The notes under the pieces were generated by a model. That model did not search any database, was not told the origin of the DNA, and was given only the letters and a program-made list of their open reading frames with translations. From Photorhabdus cinerea (GTDB lineage: Bacteria; Pseudomonadota; Gammaproteobacteria; Enterobacterales; Enterobacteriaceae), in contig NZ_PUJW01000001.1 of the NCBI RefSeq assembly GCF_011189575.1, positions 1-64,000 on the forward strand: DNA of 64,000 bases, in the 5' to 3' direction. Position 1 is the first letter of the stretch. Every line of letters starts with the position of its first letter. The position numbers and the translations under genes are program-made. Positions 36,571-45,536 of the stretch are shown piece by piece.

Positions 36571-37751
36571 ATGGATAAAGAATTTCGAAAATTAATATTA
36601 GCCTCCTCAGGAAATTCTTTCACTTTGTATTTGGAAATGATAATATCATTCACGTTAATCACATATCACTGGAACGGTGGAGCGATATATTCATCTTTAT
36701 ATACAATTTCATATGCTGCATCGTTACTATTTCTAACGCCTTATGTTTCGTCATTTGTAGATGAAAATATAAAACCCAAAAAGTACATTATTATCATTTC
36801 GTTACTTTGCGGTGTTATTACTACTTTTCAATACAATATTGATGACATTAATATATATATTCTTTATTCTTTTATTAAAAATATCCTTCGTTTATTTTTA
36901 GGACCTTCTAATTTTTTAATATTAAAAAACATATCAACCAACAAATTTGAAAAAAACTTTAGTTATTGGCAGGTTTTATTTCAAATATACAAAATGTCGG
37001 CCCCGTTATTTTTAGGTTTTATTCTTATCTACTACTCAACAAAACAGATTCTTATTTTAATATCAATGCTTTATTTTATTTCAGCAGTCTTATATATTTT
37101 TGTTTCAGAACCATTGATTAATATTAACCGCAAAAAAACAAGATATCACTAATTAATTACTTTAATATAATGAAAGATAATAAAATATTGTTTTCATTTA
37201 TTGTTATTTCCACTTTAACTTGTTTTGGCTATTTATCAGATAGCCTAATAGCTCTTAGCTTTATGGAGCAGGGATTAAATGGAAGCCATTATAGTTTTGC
37301 CATGTGTCTTTCAGGTGTTTCAGGTGTTTTAATTGGTTTAGTATTTGGAAAGTATAAGATTAACATATCTTTAAGTATTATGTTATCTTCATTCTTTTTG
37401 TGGGGATCGGGGTATCTTTTAATAGGAATAACAAATCAATTTAACGATTTATTTCCTGATAAAATCAATTTGTTTTTTATATTTTTAGCAATGGTAATAA
37501 TAGGAATAGGATCGTCTATGAATAATATTATTGTCACCATTTATATGCAGAAATTCGCAACTAATGATAACTCGGCTAAAATATTTGGTTTAACGTCAAT
37601 TTCTGTTGGTTTTTCCATGTTTATTGGCCCTTTGATAGGCTCCACAATATCTTATTTTTTTTCCACAAGCATCGTTTTTTTCACAACATTTATAGGTATT
37701 TTTTCAACCATAATTGTGATTATTTTAATAAATCGTAAATCCACGTCATGA
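36571..37751 (+). pseudogene. MFS exporter split by a frameshift at an A7 tract
   Basis: The first frame (36571-37152, 193 codons) encodes six hydrophobic helices and the second (37170-37751, 193 codons) another six, together a normal MFS transporter. The tract of seven A at 37132-37138 lies just before the first stop. One extra A, or a -1 slip there, gives a continuous frame through the short linker into the second half. It is the last gene of the cluster, with GGAGG before ATG 36571, and is the probable exporter of its product. Two separate half-transporters are possible but less likely. Confidence 0.65.
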
Positions 37752-37815
37752 CACAGTTTTACTGAGGGCCAGTGAGTGGATATACAATAAAAGTTATGCC
37801 TAAGGAGGTAATATC

Positions 37816-37890
37816 ATGCAAGTGGCAAAATGGGGTAACAGCTTTGCCATACGTCTGCCTTCTACTGAAAAACGAAATTTTGTGACATAG
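37816..37890 (+). pseudogene. Truncated MazE/AbrB-type antitoxin
   Basis: AAGGAGG precedes ATG 37816. The 24-codon frame begins MQVAKWGNSFAIRLP, the N-terminal DNA-binding strand of MazE/PemI-type antitoxins, and then ends after unrelated residues at TAG. Toxin and antitoxin C-terminus are missing. Confidence 0.75.
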
Positions 37891-38077
37891 CTGTATGTAT
37901 CTAATATATATTGATTTGGCTGTCCTAGATCAAATTACTTATCTAGGACAACCCCTAATTTTATTTAAAAATTCTTTAAAGCCTATTTCAATAATTAAAG
38001 ATTTTTCATGTTTATTAAGGATATATGTATTCGTTGATATTTTACTAAAGCTATTGTCAATCGAAATCACGTAGAAA

Positions 38078-38139
38078 AACCTGTTTACACGGTTCTATAT
38101 CTCTCGATTTTAGAGAGGGAAGTTTGTTGCAAACAGGTT
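38078..38139 (-). terminator. Hairpin after oxygenase gene 1
   Basis: AACCTGTTT (38078-38086) pairs with AAACAGGTT (38131-38139), enclosing a smaller CTCTC/GAGAG stem. It is 150 bases beyond the stop of the minus-strand oxygenase. The same structure follows oxygenase gene 2. Confidence 0.5.
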
Positions 38140-38288
38140 GCGATTGTCAGCAGAAATCATCTTTTACTATATAATTAAATCTATTAATAATGCCAGAATT
38201 CTGCCGCTTTATAGTCTGGCGGATTCCTATTTATATCTACCATTTATATTCAAACTACAATGTCTTAGATTTATTGTGACGAAAATAT

Positions 38289-39224
38289 TTATAAAACGCT
38301 ATCATTACTATCGTATGTCCGACCCAATTCCTGGGTGGCAAAGTCTTTGACGGATTGTACTTTGATTGGGCCTTTTGAACCATATTTGTAGATATTGCCA
38401 GTCGCGTTATTATCTAAAAGCATCACATATGACATTCTATCTCGCTGTCCATTTCGTTCTGTACGAACAACACCATGTATATTAGCCCGAACTTTCGTCA
38501 TTAAATCTTCTGTAAGTACTTCGATTGAACTACCAAAGTTAATGATCAGGTAACCAGGAACGGGATCGATAGCCAAAAGCTCATCATCTATATAAGCCAA
38601 CAGTCCACGTTCAGTTGTTCTTAAGATAGTTATCCATCCTAGATCTCGATGAAATTTGGAGCCTCGGGTAGCTTTCTCTGAGCGGTAATGATTAAATCCA
38701 AGCATCTGATGTCCGAGTCCTTCCGAAAGACCATCAGTGACTAATTCCCAGTCACTACGGGGAATACCAACATGATTTAACACTGAGCGTAATATACATA
38801 TACCTATGTGTGCCATCTGGCGACCAAGTGTTGCGACCTCGGTTGGAATTAAGTTCCAATGTTTTCGTTCGAGATAGAAATTTTCCCATTGATCATGTTT
38901 TCTATCGAAATAACCTTCGTAGCCGTTGGAAAAAGTGCATGATTTGAATCCTGTATAGGGACGAAGTTCTCCTTCCGTGGCGGGTTCAAAGAAGTGATAT
39001 GCAAATCGATCACCGTATTCAAAATCCATATATGATGGAACCTCCAGAAGGAAAAAACCATGTCGAATAGCCTGGTTAAATCCATCATCATCAGTAAAAA
39101 CAAGGTCGTCTCCTTCTAAATGTGAGCGTACTATGTTTGCTGATTTATAAGTTTTTGCTGCGATTATTTCGGATGGCATTGGTGGTAGTTTAATTGGAGA
39201 TCGCATTGTTGATGAGGTTTTCAT
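38289..39224 (-). CDS. 2-oxoglutarate/Fe(II) oxygenase, IPNS-like, copy 1
   Basis: 311 residues. It has the iron-binding triad His192/Asp194 (KFHRDLGW) and His250 (ANIHGVV), and an RxS pair Arg263/Ser265 (DRMSYV) that normally binds the 2-oxoglutarate C5 carboxylate. The order and spacing fit the isopenicillin-N-synthase-like branch of this superfamily. The substrate is unknown. Possible roles are tailoring of a small molecule or an amino acid. It stands alone on its strand, downstream and opposite to the radical SAM cluster, with a close paralog 1 kb away. Confidence 0.78.
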   Translation of the reverse strand: MKTSSTMRSPIKLPPMPSEIIAAKTYKSANIVRSHLEGDDLVFTDDDGFNQAIRHGFFLLEVPSYMDFEYGDRFAYHFFEPATEGELRPYTGFKSCTFSNGYEGYFDRKHDQWENFYLERKHWNLIPTEVATLGRQMAHIGICILRSVLNHVGIPRSDWELVTDGLSEGLGHQMLGFNHYRSEKATRGSKFHRDLGWITILRTTERGLLAYIDDELLAIDPVPGYLIINFGSSIEVLTEDLMTKVRANIHGVVRTERNGQRDRMSYVMLLDNNATGNIYKYGSKGPIKVQSVKDFATQELGRTYDSNDSVL

Positions 39225-40277
39225 GATTATGGTCCTGCGATAATGTTAAAAGGACTATTAAATTAGATGAAATTCGTAAATAATTTCTTCAATCTTCTTC
39301 TTTTGAAAATTGAGGAATGGTTTTACTAGTGTAAAAATTCTGTTTTTGTCATATTGATAGAAATATTAATCCTCCCATTTTGTCCAATTGTGGGTTAAAA
39401 AAGTAAAGTTACCTTTACTCGACATTGCCAGTTTTTTTAGAAAAGAAATGATATATAATTATTTGTCATAGCTATAAGTGGCAATCTCGCCACATATGCA
39501 TTTACATAATTAATTTTTCTTGTCTATGTAATTAATATATGGCATAGAAAGAATTAAAATGCAAATTCCCACAATAAAAATACGATGTATTTTTTGTTAA
39601 AAATTTATTTTTAATAAAAATCTTATAAATCATTTTGTTATGTTTTTATAAATATGATAATTTATAGGTGAAATTTTCCCAGAATTGGAATTGGTTCTGC
39701 TGTGATTATCGGTATTGAGGAGGATAATGAACGATCTGTTTAATAATGGTTATTTTATAGGCATATAAATTCAGACTCAGATTTTGGGTTTAAACGTTGT
39801 AAGAGATTAATATAATTATCTCGTGCAGTAGAAAGTTTATATAATTGTTATGATTAGAATGATAATTGATTGAATACCCATTAATTTGAGGTTATTTTTT
39901 CATAATTATCCTGTGTTGTAGAAATAATTTATTTTTTTCATTCTATTACGAATTGGATCTTGCTCACATATACTGCTATTTCATCATCTGCTGATGATGG
40001 GTAACTTAAAGAGATGAATAGGCAATATTGTTAACAATATAATTTTATTCAAAAATTCTTTAAATATTAATTTAAGGGCTGAGGATTTGTCATATTTATT
40101 AATGATATACGTATTTTCTGATATTTTTTACCAAAGCTGGTATTAATCAAAAGCATGTGGAAAAACCTGTTTACACTCTTATTCCTATTTTCTCGGTTTT
40201 AGATAGAAAAAATTTGTTGTAAACAGGTTGCCAGAAAATAGATTTAACATATCTGGTGCTTTCATTAAGGCAGCAAT
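39225..40277. other. 1-kb AT-rich non-coding region between the oxygenase genes
   Basis: No supported gene on either strand. Near gene 1 lies its promoter region. The half near gene 2 contains the repeated 3' flank (40040-40230) and a CATCATC/GATGATG hairpin near 39982-39999. The composition is extremely AT-rich. Confidence 0.5.
40164..40229 (-). terminator. Hairpin after oxygenase gene 2
   Basis: AACCTGTTT (40164-40172) pairs with AAACAGGTT (40221-40229), equivalent to 38078-38139. Confidence 0.5.
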
Positions 40278-41210
40278 CTATAAAGTGTTATCATCATCGT
40301 ATGCCCGGCTAACTTCCTGGGCAACAAATTCTTTAACGGATTGAACTCTGATTGGGCCTTTTGGGCCATATTTGTAGATATTACCAGTCAGATTGCTGAC
40401 TAAAGACGTTGTATATGACATTCTATCGCGCTGCCCGTTTCGTTCGGTACGAACAACGCCATGTATACTAGCCCGAACATTCTTGATTAAATTTTCTGTC
40501 AGCACTTCGATTGAACTACCAAAGTTAATAATTAGGTAGCCAGGAACGGGATCGATAGCCAAAAGCTGATTATCTATATAGGCCAAAAGACCCCGTTCAG
40601 TTGTTCTTAGGACTGTTATCCATCCTACATCTCGATGAAACTTGGAGCCACGGGTGGTTTTCTCTGATCGGTAGTGATTAAACCCCATATTCTGGTTTCC
40701 CAGTCCTTCTGAACAGCCGCCTGTGACTAATTCCCAGTCACTGCGAGGAATGCCAACATAATTTAACACTGAGCGTAATATGCATATACCTACGTGTGCC
40801 ATCTGGCGACCAAGTGTTGCGACTTCGGTTGGAATGAGGTTCCAGTATTTCCGTGTGATACGGAAACTTTCCCATTGATCATGTTTTCTGTCGAAATAAC
40901 CTTCGTAACTACTGGGAATGGCGCATGATTTGAATCCTGTATAGGGACGAAGCTCTCCTTCTGTGGCAGGTTCAAAGAAATGGTATGCAAATCGATCGCC
41001 GTATTCAAAATCCATATAGGATGGCGCTTCCAGGAGGAAAAAACCATGCCGAATGGCTCGATCAAAGCCGTCATTGTCAGTAAAAATTAGCTCGTCCCCC
41101 TCCAGATGGGATCGTGCCATGTTGACCGATTCATATGTTTTTAAGGCTATGCTTTCAGATGGCATTGGTGGTAGTTTCACTGTCGTTCGCATTGTTGAGG
41201 CGTTTTTCAT
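40278..41210 (-). CDS. 2-oxoglutarate/Fe(II) oxygenase, IPNS-like, copy 2
   Basis: 310 residues, a close paralog of copy 1 with the same iron ligands His192, Asp194 and His250 and the RMS motif. Differences are scattered, with clusters at 95-120 (CAIPSSYEG, ESFRITRKYW) and at the C-terminus (SLVSNLTGNIYKYGPKG), suggesting related but distinct substrates. The duplication includes the 3' flank with its hairpin. There are no neighbouring pathway genes on the same strand. Confidence 0.78.
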   Translation of the reverse strand: MKNASTMRTTVKLPPMPSESIALKTYESVNMARSHLEGDELIFTDNDGFDRAIRHGFFLLEAPSYMDFEYGDRFAYHFFEPATEGELRPYTGFKSCAIPSSYEGYFDRKHDQWESFRITRKYWNLIPTEVATLGRQMAHVGICILRSVLNYVGIPRSDWELVTGGCSEGLGNQNMGFNHYRSEKTTRGSKFHRDVGWITVLRTTERGLLAYIDNQLLAIDPVPGYLIINFGSSIEVLTENLIKNVRASIHGVVRTERNGQRDRMSYTTSLVSNLTGNIYKYGPKGPIRVQSVKEFVAQEVSRAYDDDNTL

Positions 41211-41981
41211 CGTCGTATTCCTTAGGCGTAGTGATAGGATTTTTGTGTTATTCGTGAATATTTTCGATTCTTGGATGAGATTTGTTAGCCATTCATAATG
41301 GTATACAATCTTCCATTCTTATCAGTTCGAAATAAAAGAAGTTTGGAAATGGAATCTGATAAGTTGTATTCAACATAATGTATCTCCACTTTGTTTATTT
41401 TTGGGTTTGAAGAATTTTTTAAATATATTGTTCTTTGTCTATTATAGTGTATTAATCCGTTTATTCATTATACCCAGGTTTTAATAATTGTTTTTTTATC
41501 GCTATTTTTATTAGCGGTAAATATGGTTATTTTTATAGTTGTTATTAATAACACTGGCAATGTGAATTATTTAGTGAATTGATATTTTGATAGCGGATGT
41601 ATTTAGTCTTTATCTTAATAGGCGTTTATACCCAATAGATTTCAAGTTGCAGTGCGGCGGCAAGAGAACGCCTCCCCAGGAGCATAGATAACTATGTGAC
41701 TGGGGTGAGTGAGTGCAGCCAACAAAGAGGCAACTTGAAGGATAACAGGTATATTCCAGATAATGAATCCACATACCCGGTGAAGCATCTTTTGCCTATA
41801 AGAAAAAACGTTCGTCCACTTTATCGGTTCATTTTTACTTTCCCAAAGATGCTTAAAAAACAATCTGTTACTTAATTGCCCTAATCCAAGGTGTGATATT
41901 ATTATCGTTTTACGATAAGAAAATGTTGTTTTGTGGTAATTTTTGGTTATAGTGTGAACATGTTTGGTGATGGGGGTAAGT
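41211..41981. other. Intergenic region with ERIC copy 3
   Basis: 770 bases between divergent genes. Apart from ERIC copy 3 (41628-41752), it is AT-rich sequence that must hold the promoters of oxygenase gene 2 and of the DUF2975 gene. A minus-strand open frame across the ERIC is spurious. Confidence 0.5.
41628..41752 (+). repeat. ERIC (IRU) element, copy 3
   Basis: About 125 bases with end ATACCCAATAGATTTCAAG, core CCTCCCCAGGAGCATAG and GACTGGGGTGAGTGAGTGCAG, and end CAACTTGAAGGATAACAGGTAT. It is the most diverged of the four copies. Confidence 0.9.
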
Positions 41982-42545
41982 ATGACAGACTTTTCAAAAT
42001 TGGATCGAGTGACTAACCTTAGCTTAGTGATATCTAAATTTTCTCTGTTAATCATCACGGTGGCTATTATAATTAACATTTTTAGTTGGTTGAAACCAGA
42101 ATTGATCCTAGAGAAGTATGGACTTGGATTTTCTCTCACGGAGAGAATATTACCTAACTTTGATATGTACTCTTTCAGTTGGTGGCAGCTTATTGGTGGA
42201 ATTCTCATAACAAGTATCCCGTTGTCATCATTAATATTTAGCTTGTGGGCTTTACATCAACTGTTTAGAAGTTATAGTCAAAGGGATTACTTTTCAAAGA
42301 AAACAGCAAGGTATTTAGGATTTGCTGGTTGGGGAGTGATTGGTTGGAGTGTGTTAGATATTCTATGTGAGCCTTTGCTAACGTTATGGTTAACGATGAA
42401 TGAGTCGGCGGGAAATCATTTTATGTCGATAAGTCTAACCACCGGCCATTTTGTTGCTTTTTTTCTTTCAGCTTGTCTGGCTATAATTTCTCGTATTCTT
42501 TATCAAGCCTGTGATATATACGCTGAGAATCAGAGTATTATATAG
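41982..42545 (+). CDS. DUF2975 membrane protein
   Basis: 187 residues from ATG 41982, preceded by GGGGG; a TTG at 41964 is less likely. Four predicted membrane helices (around 20-42, 70-92, 115-135, 150-172) in the DUF2975 arrangement, with SWWQLIGGILITSIPL and the loop FRSYSQRDYFSKKTA. DUF2975 genes are typically paired with a small HTH regulator, as here (10 bases apart). The function is unknown; the pair probably forms a membrane-linked regulatory unit. Confidence 0.75.
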   Translation: MTDFSKLDRVTNLSLVISKFSLLIITVAIIINIFSWLKPELILEKYGLGFSLTERILPNFDMYSFSWWQLIGGILITSIPLSSLIFSLWALHQLFRSYSQRDYFSKKTARYLGFAGWGVIGWSVLDILCEPLLTLWLTMNESAGNHFMSISLTTGHFVAFFLSACLAIISRILYQACDIYAENQSII

Positions 42546-42554
42546 GGGTGCACT

Positions 42555-42761
42555 GTGTCAATTCATATTACTCTGGATGTCATGATGGCAAAGAGGAAGG
42601 TTAAATCTAAAGATCTCGCGTTATCAATAGGAATTACCGAACAGAATCTTTCGTTACTAAAAAAAGGAAAGATTAAGGGAATTAGATTTTCTACTTTAAA
42701 TACTATATGTCAATATTTGGAGTGTCAACCTGGAGATATACTGGAGTTTAAGAAAGATTAG
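42555..42761 (+). CDS. Cro/C1-type HTH regulator (YozG-like)
   Basis: 68 residues from ATG at 42555 or close to it, following GGGGTGCACTG. It is a single helix-turn-helix domain: LDVMMAKRKVKSKDLALSIG, ITEQNLSLLKKGKIKGIRF and a C-terminal LECQPGDILEF typical of the YozG/HTH_26 family. It belongs with the upstream DUF2975 gene and probably autoregulates the pair. Confidence 0.85.
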   Translation: MSIHITLDVMMAKRKVKSKDLALSIGITEQNLSLLKKGKIKGIRFSTLNTICQYLECQPGDILEFKKD

Positions 42762-42821
42762 TTGGTTAGTGTTAGTTAGTACTGTTAATTGTTAGATTAA
42801 TTTAGTAAATAAGGAAAAGAG

Positions 42822-43139
42822 ATGAAATTTCTATCATATGCTTTATTACTTGGTTTGGCTTACATTCCGTTTTCTTTTGCGGAAACATCAGTAAATGATG
42901 TTAATAATGAAGTTCATGCAAATGAAAAAGGTGCCTTGAGTAAATGTACGGATTTACTGCCCAAAGGGCATTCATACACAATTAGTATTGTTGGAAAGTC
43001 AGATAAAAAAACGGCGAATGCAGATGGAAAATTTAAAGGAAAGTTTGATGTTTCCGATGAAACAAAAAAACCTTTAGATAAGAAAAGAAGTGAAGAGGTA
43101 AAACCTTTTATCCAATGTGTAATTGATACTGTACTGTGA
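42822..43139 (+). CDS. Small secreted or periplasmic protein of unknown function
   Basis: 105 residues. The N-terminus is a clear signal peptide (MKFLSYALLLGLAYIPFSFA, cleavage after AFA-like FAE). The mature part of about 85 residues is Lys/Asp-rich, with two Cys (KCTDLLP and IQCVIDTVL) that could form one disulfide. AAGGAAAAGAG precedes ATG 42822. No family recognised. Confidence 0.7.
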   Translation: MKFLSYALLLGLAYIPFSFAETSVNDVNNEVHANEKGALSKCTDLLPKGHSYTISIVGKSDKKTANADGKFKGKFDVSDETKKPLDKKRSEEVKPFIQCVIDTVL

Positions 43140-43249
43140 TCTAAGATTTGTTTAAAGATAAAGTGCCTTGCAAATTTAGTTTTATTCCGCCGGATGTAAA
43201 GAAAATGGCCCCACCCCAAGAGAGGGCCATCTATTATTGTCATCCTTAA

Positions 43250-43270
43250 ACCACCTCTCAGGGAGGTGGT
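43250..43270 (-). terminator. mltD terminator-like hairpin
   Basis: ACCACCTC (43250-43257) and GAGGTGGT (43263-43270) with a five-base loop, about 40 bases past the mltD stop. On the minus strand it is followed by TTTAAGG. An imperfect ATGGCCC/GGGCCAT repeat lies next to it at about 43205-43229. Confidence 0.65.
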
Positions 43271-43307
43271 GATTGCTTCAACAATAAACCACCACCTGGA
43301 AAATATT

Positions 43308-44669
43308 TTAAGCTTCATCAGAGAATTCATCGATATAAAGCGTTAACTCAATTCCAGGTTTTACATCTGTAATTTTTATGCCATCATTCCAGCTCATTAA
43401 GTCTTTAATATTAATACCGTGACGTTTAGCAATGCTGGCAATTGAATCACCTTGACGAACGCGATAGATAATGGCGTTGTCATTATTTACTCTTAATGTC
43501 TGCCCAATTTTCAACAAATTGGCAGTTCTTAGGTTATTCATACGCTGCAATTCACGGATAGAAATATTAAACCGTTTTGCAATTACGGATAATGTATCAC
43601 CTGAACGAACTTTATATTGGCTTTGTTTATTCAGACGGAGGTTATTTTTAGCAACTTCCTGACGAATATTGTTTAAAACTGCTCCATCTGCCAATGAATT
43701 TTTAAACTGATCAACTTTTGACTTTGGCAGCATAATATAATGTGGGCCGTTAGGGGATGTCACTCCTCGCTTATATCCGGGATTGTATGCCTTAATAGAA
43801 GTCAGGGACATGCCTGCCATTTCTGCGGCTTGAGATAGCGTGATTTGCTGCCCAACATCAACTTGTGCAAGAGCCCGTTGATTATTAGGTTTTGGCAGCG
43901 TAACGCCATATTTATCGCTATTGCGGATGACATCACTAAGCGCCAGAACTTTAGGCACATAGAGCGCAGTTTCTCTCGGCAGTGATAATGACCAGAAATT
44001 TGTCGGCTTGCCTTTTGCTTCATTTCCTTTCATTGCACGTATAACACGGCCTTCGCCACTGTTGTAAGCAGCAATAGTCAGTAACCAGTCGCCATTGAAC
44101 ATTTTGTTGAGGCGTTGCAACAGGTCCAATGCGGCAGTTGTTGAGGCGGCAACATCTCGGCGTGCATCGTACCATTTATCTTGAGTAAGACCGTAGTTGC
44201 GACCAGTATCTGGGATGATTTGCCACAGACCTGCTGCTTTAGCATGTGAGGTAGCATGCGGGTTAAAAGCACTCTCCACTATGGGTACCAGCACCAGTTC
44301 CATCGGCATATCGCGCTGTTTGATCTGCCCGACTATCCAGTACATATACGGTTCAGCCCGTAAAGTTACATCGTGGAGATAGCTCTTGTGTTTTAAGTAG
44401 TAATTTCGTTGTTCACGAACCCTGTAATTGTCAGGGATCTTCATCTTCAACTCATCACGGATGTATCCCCACAGCTCTTGTTGAGTGCCAGGATCACCAT
44501 CCTTCCAGTAGGCAGCAAACTGACCGCTATCATTAGTTGCTGCCTTGCCTGTTTTCAGACTCGTTGAAGACGAATTCTGTGCCCGTTGCCCGGCTGTCGT
44601 TGACCAATCTGGCCCGGATTGACAGCCAACCAGCAAGACAGATGCGAACAGAATCGCTTTTGTCTTCAT
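43308..44669 (-). CDS. mltD: Membrane-bound lytic murein transglycosylase D
   Basis: 453 residues, the length of E. coli MltD. Lipobox LLVGCQSG gives an outer-membrane lipoprotein. The SLT catalytic domain has Glu in VPIVESAFNPHA and downstream GLWQIIPDTGR and TIAAYNSGEGRV. Two C-terminal LysM repeats begin YKVRSGDTLSVIAKRF and YRVRQGDSIASIAKRH. It cleaves glycan strands to 1,6-anhydro-muropeptides. gloB lies upstream on the same strand. Confidence 0.96.
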   Translation of the reverse strand: MKTKAILFASVLLVGCQSGPDWSTTAGQRAQNSSSTSLKTGKAATNDSGQFAAYWKDGDPGTQQELWGYIRDELKMKIPDNYRVREQRNYYLKHKSYLHDVTLRAEPYMYWIVGQIKQRDMPMELVLVPIVESAFNPHATSHAKAAGLWQIIPDTGRNYGLTQDKWYDARRDVAASTTAALDLLQRLNKMFNGDWLLTIAAYNSGEGRVIRAMKGNEAKGKPTNFWSLSLPRETALYVPKVLALSDVIRNSDKYGVTLPKPNNQRALAQVDVGQQITLSQAAEMAGMSLTSIKAYNPGYKRGVTSPNGPHYIMLPKSKVDQFKNSLADGAVLNNIRQEVAKNNLRLNKQSQYKVRSGDTLSVIAKRFNISIRELQRMNNLRTANLLKIGQTLRVNNDNAIIYRVRQGDSIASIAKRHGINIKDLMSWNDGIKITDVKPGIELTLYIDEFSDEA

Positions 44670-44740
44670 GATTAATTTTTATAGTTGCTTAAAAGACGAG
44701 CAATAATACTTACCTTATCTTGATATGGCAACTATCTTAA

Positions 44741-45493
44741 TCAGAATTGGTCTTTATTCACTCTGAGTTGACGGAAAACGACGGAAAGCGGTTGGGTGTT
44801 GGGCTCAATTCCAATATTTCTTTGCAAATCAACATCATCACACTTTAAGAAAAGGTTAATTTTTTTCTCAATTTGTAACGTGGTTGGTACTGTTGGTTGA
44901 TTGTTTTCCCTCATTTGAGTTACTTTTTGCTGATATTCACTGATGGCCTGATTAGGTAGAATCGCATGAGCAAATTTCATATTAGAAACTGTGTATTCAT
45001 GAGCGCAACAGATGAGTGTGTCATCAGGTAGCGCGGCTATTTTCCCTATAGATGTATACATTTGTTCAGCAGTGCCTTCAAAGAGGCGTCCGCAGCCACC
45101 GGAGAATAATGTATCCCCACAAAAGAGGTAAGGTGCTTGATAAAAAGCAATATGTCCCAGAGTATGGCCTGGAACATCTATAACTTGGAAAGAAAAATGA
45201 CCGAAATTGATGATATTACCGCCACGTACTATCATTGTGGCACCTTTGCTCTGTGTTTCCTTTGGACCGTATACTGGTAGCTCAGGGTATTGATCAAGAA
45301 TGCCTGGAACGCCACCAACATGATCGTGATGGTGATGGGTAAGTAGAATCGCATCGGGTATCCAGCCATGCGATTTTAAGGTATCAAGAACAGGTTGTGA
45401 TTCCGCCGGATCGATGATTACAGAGTGCCTATTTTCATCACAGAGTAACCAAATGTAATTATCCGAAAGGGCAGGAATACTGATAAGCTTCAT
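44741..45493 (-). CDS. gloB: Hydroxyacylglutathione hydrolase (glyoxalase II)
   Basis: 250 residues. It is a metallo-beta-lactamase-fold enzyme that hydrolyses S-lactoylglutathione in methylglyoxal detoxification. The binuclear metal motif is LLTHHHHDHVGG, with further ligands in DVPGHTLGHIAFY and the FCGDTLFSGGCGRLFEG segment. It is divergent from yafS, with only 43 bases between the starts. Confidence 0.97.
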   Translation of the reverse strand: MKLISIPALSDNYIWLLCDENRHSVIIDPAESQPVLDTLKSHGWIPDAILLTHHHHDHVGGVPGILDQYPELPVYGPKETQSKGATMIVRGGNIINFGHFSFQVIDVPGHTLGHIAFYQAPYLFCGDTLFSGGCGRLFEGTAEQMYTSIGKIAALPDDTLICCAHEYTVSNMKFAHAILPNQAISEYQQKVTQMRENNQPTVPTTLQIEKKINLFLKCDDVDLQRNIGIEPNTQPLSVVFRQLRVNKDQF

Positions 45494-45536
45494 TGTATGC
45501 CTCTTATTAACAGCAGTTTATTAAGGAAAAGAAGTC

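Larger units (their letters stand above)
37752..38288. other. Region between the radical SAM cluster and oxygenase gene 1
   Basis: It contains a truncated antitoxin-like frame (37816-37890) and an AT-rich 3' flank of the oxygenase gene, including a 9-bp stem hairpin (38078-38139). The stretch 37960-38140 is repeated after oxygenase gene 2 (40040-40230). Confidence 0.6.

Noticed and set aside
41642..42208. 188-codon minus-strand frame across ERIC copy 3
   Set aside because: It runs through a repeat element and antisense to the DUF2975 gene; no coding signature.
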